DNA of 64,000 nucleotides from Flavobacteriales bacterium (GTDB taxonomy: Bacteria; Bacteroidota; Bacteroidia; CAIKAF01). The translations under genes and the position numbers were made by a program. Below are positions 9,208 through 16,170 of the stretch, piece by piece. The stretch covers positions 29,634 to 93,633 of the forward strand of contig JANWKT010000036.1 of NCBI GenBank assembly GCA_025451235.1. The letters are read 5' to 3'. Under the pieces are notes generated by a model. It ran no database searches. It saw only the letters and a list, made by a program, of their open reading frames with translations, and was not told the origin of the DNA. The first letter of the stretch is position 1; every line of letters begins with the position of its first letter.

Positions 9208-10443
9208 ATGATCCTAGAAATGAAAGTTCCCAGCCCGGGAGAATCCATCAACGAAGTGCAAATAGCACAATGGTTGAAAAAAACAGGAGATTATGTTTTT
9301 AAGGACGAAGAAATTGTTTCGGTAGATTCAGACAAAGCCACCCTGGCCATTTCTGCTGAAGAATCAGGTATTCTGGAAACCCTGGCGAATGAAGGAGACA
9401 CCGTGGAGGTAGGATCGGTGATCTGTAAGATCAATACAGATGCGAAGGCTCCCGAAGGAACTCCCAAAAAAGAAGAACCAAAAGTTGAAGCCAAAAAGGA
9501 AGAGAAAAAGGAAACGGTAGTGGTGGCTGCTGACGAAAAATCACATGCCAAAGGAACATCTTCACCGGTTGCTTCCAAAATGATGAAGGAAAACAATATC
9601 AGTCCAAATAAAGTGAATGGAACCGGACCTGGAGGAAAAATTACCAAAGCAGATGTATTGGCCTATTTAGCCAATGGTTTTAGTGCGGAGTCCATTTCGG
9701 GTTGGGGAGGAACAAGAGATACTACGCGGCAGAAAATGTCGATGCTGAGAAAAAAGGTAGCGGAACGTTTGGTATCGGTAAAAAATGAAACTGCTATGCT
9801 TACCACATTCAATGAAATTGATATGGGAGCTATGATGGACTTAAGAAAACAATACAAGGAAATTTTTGAAAAGAAACACGGAGTTGGTTTAGGCTTTATG
9901 AGCTTTTTTACCAAAGCCGTTACCGAAGCGTTGAATCAGTTCCCTGCGGTGAATGCAATGATCGATGGAGAAGAGATTGTTTATCATAATTATGCAGATA
10001 TTGGAATTGCTGTAAGTGCACCCAAAGGTTTAATGGTTCCCGTGCTTCGCAATGCAGAGACCATGAGTCTGGCAGAGATCGAAGGGGGCATCAAAACATT
10101 GGCCTTAAAAGCACGTGATGGTAAACTATCGATGGATGAAATGACCGGAGGAACATTTACCATTACCAACGGAGGTGTTTTTGGTTCGTTAATGAGCACA
10201 CCCATCATCAATCCACCTCAGGTAGCAATTTTAGGAATGCATAAGATCCAGGAAAGGGTAATGGTGATCAATGGTGAAATGAAAATACGTCCGATGATGT
10301 ATGTAGCTTTAAGCTATGACCATCGGATTATTGATGGAAAAGAATCAGTAGGGTTTTTAGTGAAAGTCAAGGAAATGCTGGAGTCACCGGAAAGAATGAT
10401 ATTTGGAGGTAAAAATCCGAACGAGGTTTTGCTGGGTCTATAG
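9208..10443 (+). CDS. sucB: Dihydrolipoyllysine succinyltransferase, E2 of 2-oxoglutarate dehydrogenase
   Basis: The E2 core transfers the succinyl group from lipoate to CoA. The 411-residue protein has an N-terminal lipoyl domain with Lys43 in VDSDKAT, a Lys/Glu/Ala linker (residues about 80-110), an E3/E1-binding peripheral subunit domain ([14 protein letters not shown] ... [17 protein letters not shown]), and the trimer-forming catalytic domain ending in [17 protein letters not shown], with His372 and Asp376 as the catalytic pair. It lies downstream of sucA, and is assigned to the 2-oxoglutarate rather than the pyruvate complex because of that neighbour and its single lipoyl domain. Confidence 0.96.
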   Translation: MILEMKVPSPGESINEVQIAQWLKKTGDYVFKDEEIVSVDSDKATLAISAEESGILETLANEGDTVEVGSVICKINTDAKAPEGTPKKEEPKVEAKKEEKKETVVVAADEKSHAKGTSSPVASKMMKENNISPNKVNGTGPGGKITKADVLAYLANGFSAESISGWGGTRDTTRQKMSMLRKKVAERLVSVKNETAMLTTFNEIDMGAMMDLRKQYKEIFEKKHGVGLGFMSFFTKAVTEALNQFPAVNAMIDGEEIVYHNYADIGIAVSAPKGLMVPVLRNAETMSLAEIEGGIKTLALKARDGKLSMDEMTGGTFTITNGGVFGSLMSTPIINPPQVAILGMHKIQERVMVINGEMKIRPMMYVALSYDHRIIDGKESVGFLVKVKEMLESPERMIFGGKNPNEVLLGL

Positions 10444-10799
10444 CTTTCTATTCAAGATTCGTTGTTTTATCTTTCTATGGTCCTTGTTCAAATTGCATGT
10501 TGAATGAAACCATATCATTCATTTGGTCACCCATCTTCCATCGAATATCAAAAAATGGTATTCGTCCAATAAATTAACCTCATCATATATGCAGGAGTGA
10601 AAACAATTAGGTACAACCTATCGTATATTTGAATGATTAGAACCAAATGTTGTGAAAAGGACTTGGAATGACCAATGGCTTCGTATTTGCTTGGGCGTTC
10701 CAGCTCTCCAAATGAAAAAATTAAAATTTTTATAAATTAATCCTTAGGGTGCGACCTTGCAAAAGGTGACTGCATCTAAAATGATAGGGATAAGGAGCA
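10444..10799 (+). other. Intergenic region, no gene seen
   Basis: About 356 bp between sucB and the glycosyltransferase. Short frames here have no plausible start or composition. An AAGGAG purine stretch lies immediately before the ATG at 10800, only 2 bp away, which is too close for a normal Shine-Dalgarno sequence. No clear TAnnTTTG element or terminator was found. Confidence 0.5.
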
Positions 10800-11795
10800 A
10801 TGGAACTGAGCATTATTATACCAACCAAAGATAGAGCCAAGGTATTAAAAGATACCCTGGATAGCATTGCGGTTATTTTACAGAAATATGGTTCTATTGA
10901 AGCCATTGTGGTGAATGATTCCACCACCACAGAGATAGATTATCCATTCATTAAAAATCTAACCATTCTTCGAAATCCAAAGAATGGAGTTGCTTCAGCA
11001 CGCAACTTGGGAGCTAGCATGGCTAAATCAGATCAATTGCTTTTTTTGGATGATGATACGGTGATCAAGCCGGCTCATATAGATCGGGTATTGGAATTTC
11101 TTAATGAGTTTCCAGAAGATTGTCTCAATTTGGATTGGGTTTTTCCGGAGAACCTGTTGAGCTTGTTTAGCGAAATTAAATTTGGCAGGTTTATGATCAA
11201 CAACGACCTGGTGAGCCTTAAAGGTTGGATGAAGGGACAGGAATATACCCCTCAAACATTTTATGAAAGATCTTGCATGGCAAGTCAGTTTCTGGCGATG
11301 AAGAAATCTGTCTTTATACAAGTAGGCAGATACAACGAACATTTTCCTCATGCCGGATTTGAGGATTACGATTTCCAGGAACGATTAAAAAAGAATGGGG
11401 TGAAATTATTCCTTGATACCAGGTATACTACTTTGCATAATGAATTTGATCGACTCTCTCCATTAAACTGGCTTCAGCGAAGAGAAAGAGAAGGCGAAAC
11501 CAGGAGAGTTGCGGTGAGTATGTTGAACTATACGGAAAAAAATCCGGAGTATACAACCACCAAGCAATTGATCTATCATGTACTTGTGCCATTTAGGAAA
11601 CCTATTTATTGGTTCACCTATCTTGTTCCCAATACAAAAAGGGTAGATTTTATCTACCATAAACTCATACATCTCTTAGCGGGCATTTACCATTTTAAAG
11701 GATATAAGCAAAAAAGAAAGGAAAAGGAGGGAGCAGCTTTGTATTCTTCCAGTTACCAGAAAGTGGGCAAGCTTACTCCTCAAAAATTAAATTGA
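10800..11795 (+). CDS. Family 2 glycosyltransferase
   Basis: A 331-residue GT-A fold enzyme that adds a sugar from a nucleotide donor, probably to surface polysaccharide or glycolipid. The N-terminus reads MELSIIIPTKDRAKVLKDTLDSI, then VVNDSTT, SARNLGA and the metal-binding DXD motif LFLDDDTVI near residues 80-88. The acceptor-side motif FEDYDFQERLKKNG (the ED-Y/F-D signature of GT2) follows near residue 185-200. No transmembrane segment is visible. It stands alone, so substrate cannot be inferred from neighbours. Confidence 0.9.
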   Translation: MELSIIIPTKDRAKVLKDTLDSIAVILQKYGSIEAIVVNDSTTTEIDYPFIKNLTILRNPKNGVASARNLGASMAKSDQLLFLDDDTVIKPAHIDRVLEFLNEFPEDCLNLDWVFPENLLSLFSEIKFGRFMINNDLVSLKGWMKGQEYTPQTFYERSCMASQFLAMKKSVFIQVGRYNEHFPHAGFEDYDFQERLKKNGVKLFLDTRYTTLHNEFDRLSPLNWLQRREREGETRRVAVSMLNYTEKNPEYTTTKQLIYHVLVPFRKPIYWFTYLVPNTKRVDFIYHKLIHLLAGIYHFKGYKQKRKEKEGAALYSSSYQKVGKLTPQKLN

Positions 11796-11811
11796 TTTTA
11801 TTATTGACCAC

Positions 11812-11921
11812 CGCATGCGCTCCTCCCAGGGCTTGCATGCCCAGGCTTTACACTCCTAGTCCTCTCCCGGCTGAGCCGAGATCCGGGCTATCCGTTTCAA
11901 TCCAGGAGCATGCCGGTAAAT
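11812..11921 (+). repeat. GC-rich palindromic intergenic element
   Basis: A short stretch far richer in G+C than its surroundings, with nested dyads such as GGGCTTGCATGCCC, CTCGGCTCAGCCG on the complementary strand, and CATGC cores repeated three times. It sits directly upstream of the DUF2625 gene promoter. It looks like a dispersed REP-type element, in keeping with the REP-associated transposase at 14.5 kb, but a copy with the same sequence was not found elsewhere in the window. Confidence 0.45.
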
Positions 11922-11925
11922 TGAT

Positions 11926-11933
11926 TATTTTTG
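11926..11933 (+). promoter_or_regulatory. -7 element abutting the DUF2625 start codon
   Basis: TATTTTTG matches TAnnTTTG. Its last base is only 4 bp before the ATG at 11938, so transcription would start at or next to the start codon, predicting a leaderless mRNA. Confidence 0.55.
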
Positions 11934-11937
11934 AACT

Positions 11938-12744
11938 ATGAAAAATATTTTGTTACTCTGCGCCCTTATTGCATTCATTTTTTCCTGCGGATCAAAGAAC
12001 AAAACAGAGATAAATAAAAATGATACGACTAAGGTTGACATGGATTCATCAGAAAATCAGAAGACCATGGAACTAATTACACGTCCGGTGGAGGAATTAA
12101 TCAATAAAGAAGATCCTGCATGGCCGATTGTTTTAGAGTGGAGGGAAAAAGCCACTAACAAGGTGGAAATACTTCCAAAGGATGATAAAAAAGCCAATGA
12201 TGCGCTATATCGAACGCAGGTAACAACCCGATCCACCATGGGAGCTGTTATTTACGAATCAGGTGGGATTTTGATCGATGATGGCTGGTTGAGAATACTT
12301 GGCTCTGGGCACCCTAAACTGGATCGTGATCTACCCAACTGGAACTTTGGAAAATCATATAAAAACTCATTCCAGGAGCAACCATCGTTTCTTTTGGTTG
12401 CAGATGATGTAGTTGGAGGATTTTATGCCATTAACAACGGAGGAATTTCGGAAGAAGGGATCGGTCATATTTTTTACTTTGCTCCCGATGTGCTTGGGTG
12501 GGAGGATATGGAAATGGGATATTCCGATTTCGTTAGTTGGTGTTTTACGGGGGACTTGAAAACCTATTATGAGGAGTTCCGTTGGAAAAGTTGGAAAAAT
12601 GATCTCAAAAAGGTTAGTGGGACACAGGCTTTTCATCTGTTCCCCCCGTTGTATACCGAAGAAGGGGAGGATGTTGAAAAAGTGGATAAGGCTGTAGTCC
12701 CTGTACAAGAGCTCTGGGATTTTACTTTTGAAAAAGATAAATAG
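11938..12744 (+). CDS. DUF2625-family lipoprotein
   Basis: A 268-residue lipoprotein. The signal peptide ends in a lipobox (MKNILLLCALIAFIFSC, acylated Cys17), followed by a charged linker. The remainder matches the DUF2625 family of unknown function, with GAVIYESGGILIDDGWLRILGSGH, FLLVADDVVGGFYAINNGG and the aromatic-rich FVSWCFTGDLKTYYEEFRW. Family members in enteric bacteria are cytoplasmic; here the lipobox suggests envelope location. It precedes the DHCR24-like gene by 50 bp but each has its own promoter element. Confidence 0.85.
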   Translation: MKNILLLCALIAFIFSCGSKNKTEINKNDTTKVDMDSSENQKTMELITRPVEELINKEDPAWPIVLEWREKATNKVEILPKDDKKANDALYRTQVTTRSTMGAVIYESGGILIDDGWLRILGSGHPKLDRDLPNWNFGKSYKNSFQEQPSFLLVADDVVGGFYAINNGGISEEGIGHIFYFAPDVLGWEDMEMGYSDFVSWCFTGDLKTYYEEFRWKSWKNDLKKVSGTQAFHLFPPLYTEEGEDVEKVDKAVVPVQELWDFTFEKDK

Positions 12745-12757
12745 GCTCCTCCAAAAC

Positions 12758-12790
12758 TTGGCAAGTTCTTTCTTCTTTTTTGTATTTTTG
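12758..12790 (+). promoter_or_regulatory. Promoter of the DHCR24-like gene
   Basis: TTG at 12758-12760 and TATTTTTG at 12783-12790 are spaced by 22 bp, within the Bacteroidota range. The -7 element ends 4 bp before the ATG at 12795, again predicting a leaderless or nearly leaderless transcript. Confidence 0.6.
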
Positions 12791-12794
12791 CAGC

Positions 12795-14426
12795 ATGAGT
12801 GAAACAGTGGATCATACCGAAACTGAATACAAACCAAAAGGTTTGTTCGAATATTTTTTAACTCATTGGCGGGGAACTTTCGCCACTTTCTTTTTATTGC
12901 CTATTTCATTTTGGTTTACCTTATGGTTAAAAACCCGCAATAAAATTGTTTTCTGGATGCGATCAGCCCCCGCCAAACATGATAAAAGAGTGGCCGAAGT
13001 ACAACGTCAAATAAACGAATGGAGAGAATCAGGAGCCAAAGAAAAATTAACCACAGGCCGTAATGGCTGGTTCACCATGAGTGAATTGGTCCCCATCTAT
13101 AAAAAAACAAACCGTAAGATCTTCCTCAACATGTATGATGTATTGGAGATCAACGAAGAAAAAGGAACCGTAAGAGTGGAACCACAGGTAAACATGGGAC
13201 AAATTACCGCAGCCCTCAATCCTAAAGGCTGGACCCTGGCTGTGGTGCCTGAACTGGATGATTTAACGGTGGGTGGATTGGTAAATGGTTTTGGGGTTGA
13301 AACCAGTTCGCATAAATACGGACTGTTCCAATATATCTGCGAAAGTTTTGAATTGGTAACTGCCGAAGGAAAATTGATCAAATGCAGCCGGAATGAAAAT
13401 CCTGAAATGTTTAGCATGATCCCCTGGAGCTATGGAACCCTTGGCTTTTTAGTAGCGGTTGAATTGAAAATAATTCCGGCGAAAAAATATGTAAGAGTAG
13501 AATACCTTCCATTGTTCAACCAAGATGAGATCGTAAAGAAATTTGATACAGAGTGCAGAAAGATCAAAGAGAATGATTTTGTGGAAGGATTGGTATATAG
13601 CAAACATGAAGGGGTGATCATGATCGGCCATATGGTGGATAAAGTAGGGAAGGATGGGAAACGGAATCCATTGCGTAGATGGTATAAGCCCTGGTTCTAT
13701 AAACATGTGCTCAAGATCCTCAACAATAAGAAAACAGTGGTGGAATATGTTCCACTGCGCCAATATTACCATCGCCATACCCGGAGTTTGTTTTGGGCAA
13801 TGGCCGAAGTAATTCCATTTGGGCATAAAGGCTGGCACCGTTTCTTTTTTGGATGGGCCATGGCACCACAAATTTCTTTGATGAAATATTTTGAAACGGA
13901 AACTACCCGCCGTCTTCGCGAAAAATTTAATGTAGCCCAAGATATGCTCATGCCTATGGATAAACTCAAAGAATCCATGGACCATTTTCATGACCATTGG
14001 GGATTATCGCCGATATGGCTTTGTCCTATGGCCGTGTATGAGCAACCCAATGGATTGGGATTTATTCATCCGTACAAAAAAGAAGATGGTACCATCGACG
14101 AAATGTTTGTAGATATTGGAGCTTACGGTGTTGGGAAAACCCCAGGCTTTGATGGAAATAAAGCTTTGCACGAATGTGAACAATTTGTGATCAAACATAA
14201 AGGGGTACAGGCCATGTATGCCAAAACATTATTAAGTAAAGAGGATTTTAGAAAAATGTTCGACCATTCCTATTATGATATCCTCAGATCTAAACTTCCC
14301 TTCAGCGACAAAGCCTTTCCGGAGGTGTATGATAAATTATCGCGGAAGGCAAGGGTATCGGCCATTGATTATAAGAAGAACAAGATTCCTGTGGAAGAAA
14401 AAGTGCTGGTGGAAAAGAAATCTTAG
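12795..14426 (+). CDS. Delta(24)-sterol reductase (DHCR24/seladin-1) homologue, FAD-dependent
   Basis: A 543-residue FAD-binding oxidoreductase of the VAO type. From recall of the human DHCR24 sequence the match runs nearly end to end: an N-terminal membrane helix (FFLLPISFWFTLWL), then TGRNGWFTMS, VRVEPQVNMGQITAAL, PELDDLTVGGLVNGFG, SSHKYGLFQYIC, PWSYGTLGFLVAVE, YHRHTRSLFW, DMLMPMDKL, PIWLCPM and FPEVYDK. Human DHCR24 reduces the C24-C25 double bond of sterol side chains with NADPH. No sterol gene is in the window, so the real substrate may be another polyprenoid side chain. The ATG at 12795 is chosen over an upstream TTG because the -7 promoter element overlaps the extension. The next gene downstream is a mobile REP transposase. 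Confidence 0.9.
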   Translation: MSETVDHTETEYKPKGLFEYFLTHWRGTFATFFLLPISFWFTLWLKTRNKIVFWMRSAPAKHDKRVAEVQRQINEWRESGAKEKLTTGRNGWFTMSELVPIYKKTNRKIFLNMYDVLEINEEKGTVRVEPQVNMGQITAALNPKGWTLAVVPELDDLTVGGLVNGFGVETSSHKYGLFQYICESFELVTAEGKLIKCSRNENPEMFSMIPWSYGTLGFLVAVELKIIPAKKYVRVEYLPLFNQDEIVKKFDTECRKIKENDFVEGLVYSKHEGVIMIGHMVDKVGKDGKRNPLRRWYKPWFYKHVLKILNNKKTVVEYVPLRQYYHRHTRSLFWAMAEVIPFGHKGWHRFFFGWAMAPQISLMKYFETETTRRLREKFNVAQDMLMPMDKLKESMDHFHDHWGLSPIWLCPMAVYEQPNGLGFIHPYKKEDGTIDEMFVDIGAYGVGKTPGFDGNKALHECEQFVIKHKGVQAMYAKTLLSKEDFRKMFDHSYYDILRSKLPFSDKAFPEVYDKLSRKARVSAIDYKKNKIPVEEKVLVEKKS

Positions 14427-14491
14427 AATCCCGTCTTGGTCATTTTATTATTGAATGTTTGTATATTATTCGAAACCAATTGACAAAAAAC

Positions 14492-15019
14492 ATGTCATCG
14501 AAATTGTATTTAGGTCGTTATCAAGAAAAATCGCTGCGAAATCCATATCATGATTATACCTCCGAATGTTGGTATATGATTACGATCAATACACACAGCC
14601 ATAAAAATTATTTTGGAACAATTGCAGAGACGGACAATTGTCCGTCTTTGCTAACCACCGATATAGGAGATTTTGCGATAAAATGTTGGGAAGATCTTCC
14701 GGACCATTATCCACAAATTTTATTGGACGAATTTGTTTTGCTGCCGGATCATTTGCATGGATTGATAAAATTTACTCCTGACGAGAATTTTCTATTATCA
14801 CGAAATCAATTCGGAGTTCAATCAAAAAACCTTTTCTCAGCCATTCGTGCATATAAAGCCACGGTAAAGCGGTATGCCAACGAAAATAAAATTAATTTTC
14901 AATGGCAATCAGGATATCATGATAGGATCATTTATACCGAAGAACTTCTCAATAATTGTCGTAATTATATTAAACGCAATCTTTCTGCCGCAGATAGAAG
15001 TGGTACCCCGCAGCAATGA
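14492..15019 (+). CDS. REP-associated tyrosine transposase (RAYT, Y1 HUH family)
   Basis: A 175-residue single-domain Y1 transposase related to IS200/IS605 TnpA. The HUH motif is in LLPDHLHGLIKF (His-Leu-His), the catalytic tyrosine is expected in NCRNYIKRNL, and WQSGYHDRII is the family's usual C-terminal block. RAYTs are domesticated enzymes that nick single-stranded REP hairpins. ATG 14492 is used; an upstream TTG at 14459 is less likely. Within the gene is a 20-bp perfect palindrome, and a 59-bp hairpin with a separate GATAGCTATC dyad lies just after the stop, both plausible substrates. Confidence 0.88.
   Translation: MSSKLYLGRYQEKSLRNPYHDYTSECWYMITINTHSHKNYFGTIAETDNCPSLLTTDIGDFAIKCWEDLPDHYPQILLDEFVLLPDHLHGLIKFTPDENFLLSRNQFGVQSKNLFSAIRAYKATVKRYANENKINFQWQSGYHDRIIYTEELLNNCRNYIKRNLSAADRSGTPQQ
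14628..14647 (+). repeat. 20-bp perfect palindrome inside the RAYT gene
   Basis: AGACGGACAATTGTCCGTCT is its own reverse complement. It encodes residues ETDNCPSL in a surface loop of the transposase, between the first strand and the HUH strand. A perfect dyad within a coding region of a hairpin-specific nuclease may be a target site or a binding site for autoregulation. Confidence 0.6.
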
Positions 15020-15020
15020 G

Positions 15021-15098
15021 CCCTGATAGCTATCGGGGTAGTAAAACTTTACATGCGCTTGGCAGACAGCGTAAGCCAGGTGTATGTTTAGTTTTACT
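15021..15098 (+). repeat. REP-like hairpins downstream of the RAYT gene
   Basis: Two dyads. CCCTGATAGCTATCGGGG (15021-15038) shares the core GATAGCTATCGG with the palindrome at 22730. AGTAAAACT (15040-15048) pairs with AGTTTTACT (15090-15098), with further inner pairing (ACAT with ATGT, GGC with GCC), forming a long imperfect hairpin. Position immediately 3' of a REP transposase fits a REP/BIME unit. Confidence 0.6.
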
Positions 15099-15152
15099 TG
15101 TGCCGAAGAGCGAGGAGTAAAGCGGATAGCTGCAAAAGGCAGCCAAAAATTC

Positions 15153-16010
15153 CTAATTCTGAAACTTATGCACCGTGATATGTTTGCCTAATTGTATCCT
15201 GGCAAAATAAGTTCCGCTGGAAAGTTCACCGGTACGAATGGTAAAATCTTTACTGTTTACATCATAGTATCCTTTTACAAGTCTTCCGTTTATATCTATT
15301 ATTTCGATGCTATCCATTTTTGCTTTGGGAGAGGTAATGAGTATACCACCATAGGTTTGTTCTATTACAATATCCATATCTGCCGCCTGATTAGGAGCAC
15401 TTAAATGACCACTTACATTGATATCAAAGATAGCAGTATCCACCCCACCAACATTATTAACCGGAACAATGCGCAAAGCGGCATCAGGATCGGAGGCCCA
15501 TGGATCGGCAGCGATATAAGGATCACCCACAAAGTATAATTGAGTGATCAACTCTGCAATGCCGGGAGCGGTTACCCTGAAATGGATATGACTGGGTCTG
15601 TATTGCGCTCCATTTAGGTAAGCACCTGCATGAATGGAGGTAAATTCGTATTGACCTAATGCATCTGAATATTGAGCACCTCTATATTTAAATTCAGGAC
15701 TGCTATTATCGTACACCCCGCCATGATCAGCCTGCCATACTTCTATGTATGCATTGGGGAGTGGATTACAATCCAGGTCGTAAACGGTTCCTTTATAGAT
15801 CAGAGGTACTCCGGGTTCGCCTACAATTTGCAGGTTAGAACGAATCGGTGCATTGGCCCTGTAAAAAGGACCTAATATATCAGCTGTGGTGGGTACACAT
15901 CCACCACCGGCAAATATATCGTCGGTCATAAATGAGTATCCGATCTTTGGCAGAAGGGTAACAGCGATAAACCCTTTTACACTGTTTGAAATAAAACCGC
16001 GTCTTTTCAT
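15153..16010 (-). CDS. Secreted intradiol ring-cleavage dioxygenase with T9SS sorting tail
   Basis: A 285-residue protein of the protocatechuate/catechol intradiol dioxygenase fold, which opens catecholic rings with non-haem Fe(III). Expected iron ligands are visible as Tyr100 (GGVYDN), Tyr131, His141 and His143 (RPSHIHF). The N-terminus (MKRRGFISNSVKGFIAVTLLPKIGYS) is a signal with a twin Arg. The last 65 residues resemble a T9SS tail (IEIIDINGRLVKGYY ... GTYFARIQLGKHITVHKF). The enzyme is thus predicted to act outside the cell, perhaps on lignin- or humic-derived catechols. It is not linked to a beta-ketoadipate pathway. Substrate is unknown. Confidence 0.88.
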   Translation of the reverse strand: MKRRGFISNSVKGFIAVTLLPKIGYSFMTDDIFAGGGCVPTTADILGPFYRANAPIRSNLQIVGEPGVPLIYKGTVYDLDCNPLPNAYIEVWQADHGGVYDNSSPEFKYRGAQYSDALGQYEFTSIHAGAYLNGAQYRPSHIHFRVTAPGIAELITQLYFVGDPYIAADPWASDPDAALRIVPVNNVGGVDTAIFDINVSGHLSAPNQAADMDIVIEQTYGGILITSPKAKMDSIEIIDINGRLVKGYYDVNSKDFTIRTGELSSGTYFARIQLGKHITVHKFQN

Positions 16011-16110
16011 GGTAAAATATTTATACTAATGTACGCTTGAGTCCTGGTTTTGGACATGTACAATTTTTCCCAAAGAATGGATATATCAAATGATTTGTGA
16101 AATGGCTGTT

Positions 16111-16148
16111 AAAGTAAAAGCCCATGCGGATAAGATCATCCGCATGGG
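16111..16148 (-). terminator. Terminator of the S46 peptidase gene
   Basis: CCCATGCGGAT (16121-16131) and ATCCGCATGGG (16138-16148) form a perfect 11-bp stem with a 6-base loop. On the minus strand the stem is followed by CTTTTACTTT, so it ends the transcript of the gene at 16171-18321. Confidence 0.8.
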
Positions 16149-16170
16149 TCTTCAATACTTCGTATATCAA

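Noticed and set aside
10730..10930. 66-codon minus-strand frame across the glycosyltransferase start
   Set aside because: It is antisense to a clear GT2 N-terminus and has no homology features.
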